From: Magnolia sinica
Lineage: Eukaryota > Streptophyta > Magnoliopsida > Magnoliales > Magnoliaceae
DNA: 64,000 nucleotides
Reading direction: 5' to 3'
Assembly: GCF_029962835.1 (NCBI RefSeq)
Contig: NC_080573.1
Coordinates: 36,263,001 to 36,327,000, forward strand
Every line of letters starts with the position of its first letter. Position 1 is the first letter of the stretch. The translations under genes and the position numbers were made by a program. This document shows, piece by piece, positions 1-11,130 of the stretch. The notes below the pieces were generated by a model. That model was not told where the DNA came from, made no database searches, and worked only from the letters and a program-made list of their open reading frames with translations.

Positions 1-586
1 TATCTAGAACAATGAAATCCACTGGAAAATAAAACTTGTCAACCTGGATTAGCACATCCTCAATAATACCACGGGGCACCTTGATAAATCTATCAGCTAG
101 TTGTAATGTTATTTTAGTTGGTTTCAGCTCACCAAGTCCTAGCTGCTCATAGACCGAATATGGTAACAAATTAACACTGGCCCCTAAATCAAGCAACGCT
201 TTCTGAACCTTATGCTCTCCTATGACACAAGAAATGGTAGGAGCTCCTGGATCCCTAAATTTAGGAGGGGTGTTGTGTTGAATCATGGAGCTGAGTTGCT
301 CCGCAAGGAAGACCTTCTTATGAACATTCATCTTACGCTTTTGAGTGCATAAATCTTTAAGGAACTTAGCATAAGCAGGAACTTGCTTGATGGCATCAAG
401 CAACGGAATGTTGATTTGCACTTGCTTAAACATGTCTAATATCTCATTAAAGTTGTTTCCTTTCTTAACCGGTGCCAGACGTTGAGGAAAAGGTGCTTTA
501 GGCACACAAGATGGCACATGAGTGGTTTCTGGAGAGTCAGAGTGTTGTTGGACTTTGGATGCACTAGTATGGCTTTCCATTTCATT
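1..586 (-). pseudogene. Gag-pol protease region of element A (partial)
   Basis: The minus strand reads through the end of gag into a retroviral-type aspartic protease. The active-site motif LLDLGASVNLLPY lies at about 162-205, with D-L-G-A-S in place of the canonical D-[ST]-G-A. It is followed by the EQLGLGELKPT stretch usual in Athila-type elements. The family role is cleavage of the Gag-Pol polyprotein in the virus-like particle. This stretch has no internal stop, but an in-frame stop just upstream (about 585-587) separates it from the rest of gag. It runs off the window at base 1, so reverse transcriptase and integrase cannot be assessed. Confidence 0.8.
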
Positions 587-1444
587 TTAATCTTCCGTAT
601 TGGACTTTAATTCTTCCCTAGGCATCTCTACTTTGTTCTCAATCTGTTTACCGGACCTAAGGGTAATGGTTGATTTGGCTTGCTCATGATATTGTTCTTG
701 GTTTGAATTAGAGCCAATCTCATACTGTCCTTTTAGATTTACCACAGGTTGACTAGGGAACTTGCCCTTCTCTCTCTCACTCAATGTGACAGCAAGTTGA
801 CCCAACTGTACTTCCAGCTTAGCAATGGATTGTGCATTTACATGTACACTCTGCTAGTTAGCTAGTAAAGTATGTTGGGTGTCTTTTTGAAATTGAAGTG
901 AACTCTGCATAAAAAGATTAAGTGCATCCTCAAGAGATGGTTTCCTAGATTGTGGAGGTACTTGTTGATACTGTGAGAACTGCTGAGGTTGTTGACTGCC
1001 AACTTGGGAGTAAGGTTGCATAGGAGGATTTCCAGATGGTCCTCCTTGTTGTGGTCCTTTTGCCCAAGAGAAATTTGGATGTCTAGCCCATCCTGGATTG
1101 TAGGTGTTTGAGTAAGGATCATTCTCAGTTCTCCGAAAGGTGTTCATAGCATATACTTGTTCAGAGAGAAATTCTGGAAATGCTGAACTAGATGGACAAG
1201 ACTGCGTAGGATGGGCGAGACTAGAACATATGGTACATAACTCGACTTGAGTTGTTGGTGGAGGTCCATTGTTTAACATTAAAGCATCCACTTTCTTTGT
1301 CAGGCTATCAATTTTGGCATAAAGATCTGGCGTGACTCCTACCTCATATATACCCCCTTTCTTCAGTGGTTGAGGACTTCTTTTACCTCTATTTGAATAG
1401 TCCCATTGCTGGGAGTTTTCACACAAGGTTTCAAAGAAATTCAA
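587..1444 (-). pseudogene. Gag C-terminal half of element A with a zinc-knuckle-like motif
   Basis: The reading frame from 1444 down to 854 carries a CX2CX4HX4C cluster (CTICSSLAHPTQSC, near 1190-1235), the nucleocapsid-type knuckle that binds genomic RNA. A Q/P-rich stretch follows. An in-frame stop at about 854 breaks the frame. It continues at 805-587 with the ITLRSGK motif found in Athila-type Gag. The join to the gag core upstream requires a change of frame near 1444. The protein would act as capsid/nucleocapsid if intact; here it is broken. Confidence 0.78.
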
Positions 1445-2136
1445 GCTTTGACATCACTTTTGGTCATGAATGACCCTCCACTGGTGGCGTTAACCATGCG
1501 ACGGTTTTGGGGTGTCAAACCGTCATAGAAGTATTGAACCTGTTGCCACTTTTCAAAACCATGGTGTGGACATTTAAGAAGTAAATCCTTCCATCTTTCC
1601 CAACATTCATGAAAGTGTTCACCCTCTTTTTGTGTGAAATTCGTAATTTCTCTACGGAGAGCATTAGTTTTGTGAACCGGGAAGAACTTATTTAAGAACT
1701 TCTTAGACAGTTGGTCCCATGTAGTGATAGACCCAACTCCTAGAGAATTCAACCATGCTTTCACCTTATCCTTCAAAGAAAAAGGAAAGAGGCGCAAACG
1801 GATCGAATCGTCTGAAAAGTTTTGGAACTTAAAGGTGGAGCAAATGTCTAAGAATTCTTTCACATGATGATATGGATCCTCCTTATCTAAACCATAAAAG
1901 GAGGGCAACAATTGTATGACCCCAGGTTTAAGTTCAAAGTGTGCTGCCGTGGTGGCAAGCAACACTATACATGAAGGCGCATTGAATTGGATAGGAGCTG
2001 AATAATCTCTAAGAGCTTTAGTTCCTTTCTCTTCCGCCATTTTAAATAGGATGTTTCTAAATCTTCTACGAAAGGTTCTTTCTATTTCAGGATCAAAAGG
2101 TGCTAGTTCTATGTTCAGAGATCTACGTCCTAGCAT
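1441..2136 (-). pseudogene. Gag capsid core of element A
   Basis: This is a 231-residue open segment starting at the minus-strand ATG at 2136. It carries the plant retrotransposon Gag core: a helix-rich region with DKVKAWLNSL, TTWDQLSKKFLNKFFP and the FYDGLTPQNRR end. This domain assembles the virus-like particle. The segment is open for its full length but ends in a stop where the frame should continue into the zinc-knuckle region, so a frameshift separates it from the rest of gag. The 684-bp AT-rich stretch before the start is the element's leader. Confidence 0.85.
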
Positions 2137-2820
2137 AAACTATGTTATCAATATAAGGAAGAACACTAAACTAAGATGCAACCTAAAATGAATAAGACTA
2201 AAAGAAAAAGTTATGAATTCCTAAAAACAAGAGAAAGCTATGTAAACGAGAATTGGAAGGAAGAACCCGGAAAAGGAGATGATGAATGTCTGAAGATTTG
2301 AGAGCTCCTCCTTTTTAAGACAATCTTATTTAGCAGCTTCCTTCCTCAATTCCTGTAGACATAACAGAAATAAATTGAATTTCCTAAAATAATGCTAGAA
2401 AAATCCTAAGCAACAGTTAATTTCTAAAAAAGAAAGTTTCCAATCTTAGAAATAAAAAAGCTAAGTTAGTTTTTAAAAAGGGAAAAAATTTCTAAAACTA
2501 GAAAATAGAAAGTTACTTGAAAGAAGAATCAAAATCTAAATTTTTTTTTTAAAAAAAATGACAATTTCTAAAAAAGAAAGCCTAGAAATAGAAATTTTCT
2601 AAAAAATAAAAAATAAAACCCTAATTCTAAAAATAAAAATTAAAAAAAAATAGAAAATTTGGAAAGAGATTACCAAATTAGTAGTTTATGTCAGGTCCCT
2701 ACAAAATAGGAAATAGGTTAGTTTCTAAAAAAAAAAAAAATTTTAACCTAAAGTTAGTAAAAAACCTAAGACTATGAATTATGATAAGAGAGAATCATAA
2801 ATCCAATTGGACCGAAATAG
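2137..2820 (-). other. 5' leader of element A, no gene
   Basis: This A/T-rich stretch lies between the primer-binding site and gag of element A. It is dominated by short repeats of the type TTCTAAAAA and by runs of A or T. I see no coding potential. By position it is the untranslated leader, where packaging signals would be expected. Confidence 0.6.
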
Positions 2821-2838
2821 TCCCCGGCAACGGCGCCA
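2821..2838 (-). promoter_or_regulatory. Primer-binding site of element A, complementary to tRNA-Asp
   Basis: The plus strand reads TCCCCGGCAACGGCGCCA, the 18-nt 3' end (with CCA) of plant tRNA-Asp. The minus strand is therefore an exact primer-binding site for minus-strand DNA synthesis. It lies 6 nt from the LTR boundary at 2845, as expected for a 5' LTR. No tRNA body surrounds it, so it is not a tRNA gene. Confidence 0.9.
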
Positions 2839-2844
2839 AAAACT

Positions 2845-5071
2845 TGATGTTTTATTTAAACCAACCTGATTTAAATGATTTTAAACTCGTAAATATACGA
2901 ATCAGATGTAGATATGGTACGTATTACGAGATCGTTCCCACGAGGACTGGTTGTCACAATTCAAAATTAAAGACTCTTCTTAACTAATCCAACAAATATT
3001 TGAGATAGTAATTGAGTAAACTAAACAAAAATCAATGGAAAAATAACCAAGAATAATAAGGAAGATTCAATCAAGGAGAAGACTAGGACTTTCGAATCCA
3101 CCCCTAATTATCATAAACCTTGTTCTACCTGTTGATTCACCCTAATTCAGATTGATATCAAAATAAATAAAGCGCACTCTATCCTTGGTCAGGCACACAG
3201 AATGTATAATTCCTTAAAGCATATGGATCATATCTTTCCATCCATGGTCAGGCATGGAGAGATGTAGATTCCTGTTTCTTTCTCTATAGGAATCTGTTCA
3301 TGGTTAGACACAAGCACCTAGAATAAGATCTCAAACAACATCCACATCTAGACTTTCGTTAAGCTCATAGAATGGATAAGTATAGAAATTTCAGTTAAGC
3401 ACAGTAGAGAAAGAAACAAACCAACCAAATTCAGATGAAATCAACACATACAAGAGTCATTCAAATTAGGGGCTTCATCTCAGCCCTAGCTAAAAGATTA
3501 GCAACTCATGGAGTCAACTGGAAAGAAAGAAAAATATAGATGATAAAAGAAAAACATCCTTCCAATCTCTCCCTTCTTTCTTCCTCTCTATCTCTTGCTT
3601 CTCTAAGCTGAAAAATCTCCAAAACGTGGATGATTCGGCTCCGTGGAATCGCTCTTGAATTCCCTCCTCTCTCTCTCTGTTCTCAGCTCCACGTCCAGCC
3701 GCCGATTCCCCTCTCTTCTCTCTTGCTTTCTTCTTTCCCAAAACGAGCTCTCCCTAAACTCTCGATCCCTTTTTTTCCTCTCCAAAATGAGCCTTTTCTT
3801 TCTCCTTTATAGCTCTTAGGTGCGGTGCAGAGCTACGCATGAAAATAGGAACTGGTTGGTTGAGAAACAGAAGTCGGTGCGTGCTCCTTTTCGCAGCCAA
3901 GTTCAGATGCAAAACAGCCCATCTTTCCTTGCTCAGTTTCCAAATAAATATTGCCCCTTAGGACGTTTCTGAGTTCTCTACATGATGGACGGATCAGATC
4001 TTTCATCTGATCAAGTATGGTGGGCCACAACCGCCCGGAAAAGTCAGACAGCATCCGTGCGAGCGAAAACAGGGGGCCTGCGAATTTTCTCACACTGTTC
4101 TGATGGTGGGGCCCACTTCGATGTTATTTTGATAAATCCAATCCGTCCATTGGATGCAGGATGAATTTTCGACCGCATATGGATGGTTTTGGATTTGTGT
4201 GGACGCGGTCCATTGTAGTAATCTTGTTGTAATCATTCTGGACGTCGTAGGGCAGTCCGCTTGTAACCTCTGTAGCGCACACGTGTGCTTGCTTTGTTAA
4301 CAAATATCAACTTAGGTTTGATCCTTTCGATCCCCTCTATATGATGGACGGATCGGATCGTCCCCTTGAGCTATGATGGCGACCCACCAGCGACCGTAAA
4401 AATCCAATTCCGAACGTCAGTTACGCAGCAGAAACAGAAACATCCATTTTTAGGAAGAAAGTCGGGTCAGCGCTGCTGACCGACTTGGTTCATACGGTGC
4501 ACTGATAGTGCATATGTGCACTATGCACATGTCACACAAGATGGGGTCCACTAAAATGTTTCTTTCAAAATCTAATCCAACCATCTGTTTTCTCTCCTCA
4601 TATAATGGGTTGAGACCAAATTTGATGCATATCCAGAGACCAGGTGAGCCCCACTTAAGGAATTAAAGGGCTGATCTGGCCATTGGACCACTTCCCAAGA
4701 TATGAAATAGTTGAATTTTTATGTGTACGGTTTATTTATGCCTCTCATCCCATGTATGAAGTTTCGAGTCAATCGGATGGCGAAAACCATGTGATCTTGC
4801 ATTCTGGACCATTTTCGGGCCTTTTTAATGTGAACGGCTTGATTTCCTTGAGTCCCTGGCATGTAAATTCTTCAGTATTAGTTCTCTGGAGTGTGTCCCT
4901 TGCTCTGGTGACTTTGGAGTGTCAAATTCATGCTTGTAGTACTCTTTTTCCATCAACGCTCCTGATTTCATCCTGCAACAAAAATATAATTAAAATACTC
5001 CGTTAAACATTATCATGTACGTAAAATCAGGTAATAATTGGGGTCTGATATGTAATATTCAACCCTCATCA
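2845..5071 (-). repeat. 5' LTR of element A (about 2.2 kb)
   Basis: The plus strand begins TGATG at 2845 and ends CATCA at 5071, a 5-bp inverted terminal repeat with TG...CA ends. The left boundary is fixed by the primer-binding site 6 nt away. The right boundary is fixed by the sudden start of element-B LTR homology at 5072. The interior has purine/pyrimidine-rich stretches near 3500-3790 and no convincing coding region; frames in 3514-4164 are low-complexity or overlap in conflicting directions. The second LTR lies left of the window. Confidence 0.82.
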
Positions 5072-5736
5072 GTACGTTCCTCAACAATGGATCTACGCCA
5101 AGACGTGATTTCGATGCGATTAGATGGGTCAATCGACCGTGGAGGACCTGTGTTAGATGAACGGTAGTAATTGCTTGATCGGGGCCACTATCATACGGAT
5201 ATGTGCAGAGATATTTTCTTTTCCCATGGGTGACGTTTGGTCAAAAACTGATGGTTTGAAATCTTCAATTTTGCATGAGAGTAAATGGCCCAATTCACTT
5301 AAGTTTCATTTCATTTTCTAAAGGTATTCGCGTTTCTCATGCACTTCACTCAGGGCTCATGTTGTACATTTTTGGACACTATCTAAGCTTGATTCCCATG
5401 ATAATTGTCAAGCCTAGTAGGACGGATATAGTCCTATAGTTTTGTGGTCATCGAACCCTTGACGTGCGATCTAAGTCCGATACTAGGTTTCAATGTACTC
5501 CCAAGAGCGACAGGCTCTTGGGATTTCTCCTAAGTCCTTAAGTTATGTTGAGTCAGTGATATTAATGGTTTTACACCTTCTCATTTGTGGAAATGGTGGC
5601 CCGAGCTTAATCCACTGATTATTTAGTTTAGTCTTAATTAATTTTTGCCTAAATTATCCGACAGGATGTGGTCCTTAGGTGGTTTTGCCTGAGGTGGTAC
5701 TCGAGTCCTTGTACGGATTTTTTTCGAGACGTTACA
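5072..5736 (-). repeat. 3' LTR of element B, outer part, cut by element A
   Basis: This 665-bp segment matches the last part of the complete LTR of B (12439-13089). Shared landmarks include CCCATGGGT, TATTCGCGTTTCTCA, GATTCCCA and the end GACGTTACA. The remainder of this LTR must lie beyond element A, left of the window. The divergence between the two copies is easily visible, so B is an old insertion. Confidence 0.82.
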
Positions 5737-5829
5737 ATCTTGGACCACTGGCGTGTCCCCAAGTGACGGACCATCATAATTCTCTAACAGGGAAGCATAA
5801 CAACGGATGTGGAAAGAAGCAACTAACCT

Positions 5830-6190
5830 GAACTAGGAAAGTGAAGGTCGTGCCCTCGGGCTCATGGGCTGTCACCAACCTGGTCTCACAGTCAATCTCC
5901 TCCTTCATTTTGGTGAGCTAATCCATGCCGAGGATGACGTCGTAATGATAAATTTTGGTTACAATCAAGTTAACGTGCACCACTCTACTCCCTAAGTCTA
6001 TCAGGCAACACCTACAAAGCTTAGTGGTGTTGAAAAAGGTTCCTTCTGTGGCGATGACTCTCACCCCAATCATAGGGGTAGTGTCCAACCCTAATCGCTT
6101 GACTGCAGAGCATGCTACCATGGAAACCGTGGACCTAGTGTCCAATAAAAGGAATATAGGGGTGTACCTTGAACGTGGCAGTGACTTCAA
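5830..6190 (-). pseudogene. Protease remnant of element B
   Basis: The minus-strand frame 6190-5918 resembles a retrotransposon aspartic protease. It has LLLDTRSTVS at the active-site position (usually LLDTGASHS, so the catalytic triad glycine is replaced) and YDVILGMD at the end. After a stop the same frame continues to about 5830 with an IDCETR-like stretch that normally links protease to reverse transcriptase. Homology then ends and the 3' LTR starts about 100 bp later. The polymerase is deleted rather than merely mutated. Confidence 0.72.
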
Positions 6191-6347
6191 ATGCTAGCAG
6201 TAGTGTAACCGCTGATTCAGCTGCTTCAGCGACGAGTTCATGTACCCGAGCTTTTTGTGAGTAGTTAGGCGGCACTGTCATAGGTCGTTGGGACAGCCTA
6301 CTATGGGATATAGGAGGTCAATTGTATGGTTGTACCGGTGCCACGGA

Positions 6348-7182
6348 TCATAAAGGAGGGGCTGCAATAGCATGCAGGGGCTGGCGATTGGACCTGTGTG
6401 GTGGCGTATAGTCGTTATCCCTCATCTTGGTAAAGTAGAAAGGGTCCATATGCCCAACTTTGCCGTAGTAAGAGCACGATCGATCATAACACCTTTGCTG
6501 GGCCGGCAGAGCCATCAGTCTGGGACGTGAGTTCACACGTGGCCTCTTGTTGAGAAGTAGCTGGGTCTACAGTTTGGGCCTAAGCCTTGGGCCCATTGGT
6601 AAGCATGTTCAAGACACCTGCTCACCATCCTGCTCAGCTCGCAAGGATATGTTTACTAATTCAGCATAGTTGGGGATGTTAGTACAGCACATCTTGGTGC
6701 GGATGTCAGCCCCCAACCCTTCTGAGAATCGCCACATTCTCATTGGTTCATTAGCTAAAATCAAAGGAGCATACCTAGCTATCTCCATGAAGCGGTTCTC
6801 ATATTCTGCCATTGTCATTCCCCCTGCCTGAGGCAAAGGAATTCGCCCTCTCTTTCATTATGATAAGTGAGGGGAAGTATTTCCCGTGAAAATGTGTTTC
6901 GAACTCATCCCACGTCCACGAAAATCCTGTGCGAACGGTTCGTAGGACACTGTGCCACCATAGGCTAGCCTCCTTCTCAAACATGAATGTAATAAGCTTG
7001 ACCTGTTCCGCTTCAGTATAGTGTAAAGGCTTCAACATCATAGATATACGATCCAACCAGTACTCGGGTCTATGAATACCCACAAAAGTGGGAGGACGGA
7101 GGTGCTGAAAATGCTCAAATAGGCCACATGTGGCCATTGCCCTGGTGGCCTGCATGGGTTGCATCGGCGGAGCCACATTCAT
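6348..7182 (-). pseudogene. Gag core and decayed zinc knuckle of element B
   Basis: The frames 7182-6799, 6836-6609 and 6536-6348 together give a plant Gypsy Gag. Features include PPTFVGIHRPEYWLDRI, EKEASLWWHSV, FSWTWDEFETHFHGKYFP, then MTMAEYENRFMEIARYAP, then a knuckle remnant CSYYGKVGH in which the second and last cysteines are lost. The protein would form the virus-like particle and bind RNA. Two frame changes and several stops make it non-functional. It lies directly upstream of the protease remnant on the same strand, as in a normal gag-pol gene. Confidence 0.78.
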
Positions 7183-7258
7183 ATTTTGTACGATGGCCCC
7201 CGCTATAGTTGTTAGGACCTGTTGTTGTTTTTACATCAAGAGCATCATCTGCTCCAGT

Positions 7259-7501
7259 CTATCTGAGGGAGGGGCTGCCTGAGGTATATGTGGCACCGAC
7301 GAAGACGCAGTTCTGACCTAGAATCGGTGGTGCGCTCGGTGTTGCCCCATTTGTGGGGCCAGTGGCCAGTTGTGAATCCAGCATTGTCTCACTACCTAGA
7401 CCTAAACTAGGGCCCGTTTGGCTATCATTCAAGAGAGGGGCCCCGTCAACCATCTCGCCAGGTGGGAGACGTGCTATGTTCCGTTTGGTCTTGGGAGGCA
7501 T
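7259..7501 (-). pseudogene. Gag N-terminal segment of element B
   Basis: This is an 81-codon frame starting MPPKTKR, the start typical of Tekay/Del-type plant Gag, followed by a low-complexity G/P/S/T-rich stretch. It ends in a stop. The next Gag segment is in another frame beginning near 7182, so a frameshift lies between them. Start choice rests on the MPPK motif and the in-frame ATG at 7501. Confidence 0.6.
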
Positions 7502-7797
7502 TCCCTATATACAACATAGGGTATAACATTTATGAAATTAGAGTGATATCCCACATACATCATCAACCTTTTCCAAACATTCCATGCATCACTAAAACAA
7601 AAGAAGCTCCATGCATTTCATTAAACAAAATTTGTCACAGGTACATATGGTATAACATTACATGTACTATGACAGTAAATGCACAATGGCTAAGTAAAAG
7701 AAAAGGATTTCATCATTTACAACCCCAACCAACAAATTAAGCCTATCTAAGGCTATTACAAAAAAAAATAACTACTAACTACACTACTAATCCTTCA

Positions 7798-8967
7798 ATT
7801 CTAGCGATGGCGAAGGTGCTCCCTTATCGTGCATGCAGCATAAGAGGGCTTTCAGGGTGCTGGACATCCTCTTGAACTTCTGTTTTAGATAGGCGTAGTT
7901 TTCCTCGATCTTAGCCAGACAGGCGTCGTGGGAGGCCCGATCCTGGTGGTCATCATGAGCGGTGGGAGGTTCCCAGTCGGAGTCCTGAGCCTCCCTTTCT
8001 TCTTCCTGTTCCTCTTCCTCATCTTCTTCCTCTTCTTCTGTCTCTTCCTCTATCTCATCCCTGAATTCTTCAAGTTAGGCTTGGCATTGTCTGGGACTTA
8101 TTTTCATATTGTTAAGGGTGGTCTCGTTGATGAAATGGATAGAGGCGAGATTTTCCATATGGAGTCTGAATCCAAAATTACGGGCAATCTTGCAAACCAG
8201 TCGGCCAAATGGGAGGGACGAATCCCCCCAAGTAGATTGCACCGCCTTCACTATCTGAGTCAAAGCAAGAGTGGGTAGGCACACCTTTTCTCCCTATCCA
8301 ACTAGGTACAGGAAATCCGCCATAAATCTCATGCATTCTGTGCGGTTGCTTCATTTAAGATACACGTACGTGCATATATGGTGGAGCAGGCAATAATCGT
8401 CAGTCATATGCGTCATTCTGAGGCTGTTCTCCCTCCTCCATTCAATGAGTCTGCCGTAAAGGAAGCATGCGCGGTGATCTCTCTCCATCCATCTGTGAGA
8501 TTCGTCTCACTGGCATGCACAATGTCGTGCTCAACTCCCATAATGCGGGCTATCATATCCACATCGACTCTGGTTTCTATTCTTCCCAAAGGAATAATAA
8601 ACTGGAGAGGATCAAGAGTCGGGTCCTTTATATGCACCTAGAAGGCCCGCACAGAGCCCTCACTAGCGTGTTTCTTGCCTTCAAACATAAGACCCCATCC
8701 ATTCTCCAGAAGGTGGTCGATCATCGGGTACATCCCGAACAATTTCTTATCCACATGAACTTCAAAAATAACTTTATGATGACGGAACTTACTGAGTTTA
8801 GTGCCTGCCGGTAGCGACCTCTTTATTGGAATTTAGGGATCAAGGTCCCGCTTTGACCTTCATTCGGTGCTCGTACTTGCCTCGGCACTTGTCTTCTTTT
8901 TGGAGCGACTCGGACGACTTGGCCCGACCTCATCTAGGGCCGCTCATTTCTTCCTCTTCTTCCCCAT
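7798..8967 (-). pseudogene. Accessory ORF upstream of gag in element B (plant transposon-protein domain)
   Basis: On the minus strand a coding region of about 390 codons can be followed from ATG 8967 (MGKKRKK) to about 7798, with several stops and a frame change near 8400-8430. Order: short basic N-terminus; globular domain with FGMYPMIDHLLENG, VHIKDPTLDPLQF and RIMGVEHD; then NRTE-x3-RFM, GEKVCLPTL and SSLPFGRL; then a glutamate-rich block at about 8060-7985; then a predicted coiled coil (KIEENYAYLKQKFKRM). Most in-frame stops sit where CGA, CAA or CAG would be changed by C-to-T decay. It resembles the plant transposon-protein domain known as Transposase_32; its function is unknown. The accessory ORF of Copia element E at 18811-19946 is clearly related. 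Confidence 0.72.
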
Positions 8968-9880
8968 AAGGGAAAGGAGTGTAGAAATGGAGAAAATGGC
9001 GGCCACTAGCTCGAAAAGAGCCATGGATATGGAAAGGTGTATTTGGTGGAAGGATTTTAAGAGAATGAGTGGTTTTGGGAGCCCTAGGTGATGGATTGTG
9101 TTCAAATGAGCAAGAGAGAGGAGATGTAAAGGATGATTTGGAGAGATTAAGGAAAAGGGGTGTATGATGTAAAGAAAAAGGTGGATTTGAAAGTTTAGAG
9201 ATGGAGATTTGAGAGTAAGGGAAGATTTTTGGAGAGTTTGGAGGGCTATAGGGGTTTGAAAGTAGGTGGAAATGAAGGAAAAAGGGGTGGTAGGGATGTT
9301 TAAGGGGACCCCCACATGTGGGAGGGGCCCAAATGTTTTGGCTGGCGGTGGTGCGCCTCCAATCCCATGGTGTTGTTGTGCCCTGATGGAACTAGCAGGG
9401 GTACGTCACCAATCCGGTGGTGCCGCCGTGATCTGCTGGGGTCCCAGCGGTGCACCATCAATCAAGCGGTGCTGCCCCACCCTGCTGGGACTTTCGGTGG
9501 TAGCCACCCCTCTCGGGTCAGTGTTTTTGGTCTGTGGGACCCAATGGGCCCCATTGAATTCATTGGTTTAGGTTTTAAGCAGGTCGGGTCCACTTATCGC
9601 AATCCAACGGGCATTTATTTGTGCCACCTAAATCCATCTCAGGTACGAGATTCATCAATTGACAACTCAAATTCGTCGACTGATGGCCCAAAGGTGACTT
9701 AGGTCACTGCACATGATCTAAGTCCCTTCGTTATAGGTCGTTGACTAAACTACAGTGCTTGGTATCGTCTTTCGGCAAAACTTGGGATTCTAATGTCGTC
9801 TCTAAATTCCATTGCCCCCTTCCTAAGTCAGAGTGCATCATGTTAGCCTATTACCCCAGGCCCAGTTTAATGCAATTCAT
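8968..9880 (-). other. Leader of element B with a short degenerate tandem repeat
   Basis: This untranslated stretch lies between the primer-binding site and the accessory ORF. At about 9346-9500 it holds three imperfect head-to-tail units of about 50 bp, each with CACCAATC-like, GGTGGTGC-like and CTGCTGGG-like blocks. A minus-strand frame over 8944-9315 is rich in L, I, S, H and P with no recognisable domain and is probably fortuitous. Confidence 0.5.
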
Positions 9881-9892
9881 GCTCTGATACCA
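9881..9892 (-). promoter_or_regulatory. Primer-binding site of element B, initiator tRNA-Met type
   Basis: The minus strand reads TGGTATCAGAGC, the standard plant retrotransposon primer site complementary to initiator tRNA-Met. It lies 8 nt from the LTR boundary at 9901 and fixes the LTR to its right as the 5' LTR. Confidence 0.9.
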
Positions 9893-10811
9893 ACTTATAA
9901 TGCCCTGAATTTCGAGGGTCGAGCAAAGCTCTACTCCCAAGATTCAGAACATCACTTATGTATTATGGATGATGATATTCAGATTTCTTTCATGTTCACA
10001 AGTTAACTATGCATGGGATTATAATAGACAACACATCATACTCTGGATTTGATTAAGTTAAGCATGTGCAGAATTCTAAACATGTCTATATAAGTATGCA
10101 GAAGTTTCATAAGGTTTCTTCCAGAGTATGAGTATGTAACCGGGTTCAATGTATACATATATCATTTAAAATAAATAAAATGTAGAAATGTAAATGTGTC
10201 CAACTAAGCCCAGATGCCTCAGTGATCCCTGCGTAACGATATGTAGCCTAGATCGGCCCGTCTGAGAGTTAGAAGTAGGAGAATTCCTCCTCCTCATCCA
10301 AGAAGTCCTACTTCATTGCATAGACATCGTCTATACCAGCATCTACATTAGAGTCTGGTTGGTGTTTTAAAACACCATCCCAGAGTGGGAGTGAGTGATC
10401 AACTCAGTGGTTCTATAAGGCAAAAGGTACACATGTTATCAAGTCAATCAAAGCAGTAATGATAAAGCAATCATAGCAATCACTTCCTAACTACTCTTTT
10501 TAATGCAAGAATGGGGTGCAAGTAATGATGCATGCCCTCACCCATCAATGCTCCCTCAACATGCGACTCTGACCACCTATTTCACATATGACAACACTTC
10601 CTCAACTGTGCGACTCCAATGCCTTTTTGGCACATCTTAACTAACGCAGTGTGATGCATGGTCGTGTCAGCCAAGTAATTAATTAAGCTCATTCATGCAG
10701 TAAGTTTGGAAAACTAGGGTACCTCACTTTATATCATTGACCCAAATCGAACATTTGGTATCGGACAACCGTAGTGGTCATACTCCTATGTTTTGGATCC
10801 ATCTAGGTTCC

Positions 10812-10934
10812 TCACTCCTAGTTAAACACATAAGATAGATAAGTTGTAAGTTCATCACTCCCAGTTAAACACATATGATAGGCAAGTTGTAGGTTTGTCA
10901 CTCCTAGTTAAACACATACGATAGGCAAGTTGCA
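10812..10934. repeat. Three tandem units of about 43 bp in the LTR of element B
   Basis: Three consecutive units each contain TCACTCCYAGTTAAACACATA followed by GATAGRYAAGTTG, starting near 10812, 10856 and 10899. They differ at only a few positions, so they are a local duplication within the LTR. Confidence 0.8.
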
Positions 10935-10942
10935 AGAAGCTG

Positions 10943-11130
10943 TGCTCGCGGTCACTACGGGGAGGATCGTCACCCCAGCGTAAGCCGACAGCACGAACAC
11001 AATGTCCCATACCACCAAACCCGACTCACTAGTCTTAATTACTCATTGGTCACTACGGGGAGGATCGTCACCTTAGTGTAGGTCGATAACTCGAACACGG
11101 TGTCCCATACCACCATACCCGGCTCATGAG
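10943..11130. repeat. Two tandem units of about 100 bp in the LTR of element B
   Basis: The module GGTCACTACGGGGAGGATCG, then GTCCCATACCACCA, then CTCAYNAGTCTTA occurs twice, from about 10948 and from about 11047. A recognisable single copy of the same module sits at about 49243-49330 in solo LTR J, so it is conserved between two LTR families. Confidence 0.75.

Larger units (their letters stand above)
1..5071 (-). mobile_element. Element A: Athila-like Ty3/Gypsy retrotransposon, 5' part
   Basis: This element reads right to left: 5' LTR (2845-5071), primer-binding site (2821-2838), AT-rich leader (2137-2820), gag (about 2136-587), then a protease domain running off the window at base 1. The gag fold, the ITLRSGK motif and the LDLGASVNLLPY protease signature are typical of the plant Athila/Tat branch of Gypsy elements. 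Its right end joins the 3' LTR of element B: sequence from 5072 onward aligns with 12439 onward in the other LTR of B. A therefore inserted into that LTR and is younger than B. The 3' half lies outside the window. The coding region has stops and at least one frame change, so it is not autonomous as seen. Confidence 0.88.

Noticed and set aside
2821..2838. Possible tRNA-Asp gene fragment
   Set aside because: Only the 3'-terminal 18 nt including CCA are present, next to an LTR. Plant nuclear tRNA genes do not encode CCA, so this is a primer-binding site.
3514..3812. Overlapping frames of 60-75 codons on both strands inside the LTR of A
   Set aside because: They come from a C/T- and G/A-rich tract, have biased residues (E, K, R or L, P, S) and no domain.
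7928..8278. 116-codon plus-strand frame with a phenylalanine/leucine-rich stretch resembling a membrane segment
   Set aside because: It is the antisense of the glutamate-rich block of the accessory ORF (GAG/GAA read as CTC/TTC).
8944..9315. 123-codon minus-strand frame upstream of the accessory ORF of B
   Set aside because: Low-complexity L/I/S/H/P sequence in the leader. The better start is the internal in-frame ATG at 8967.
9266..9702. Plus-strand frames of 101 and 128 codons
   Set aside because: They overlap each other in different frames over the 50-bp repeat in the leader of B. No domain is recognisable.
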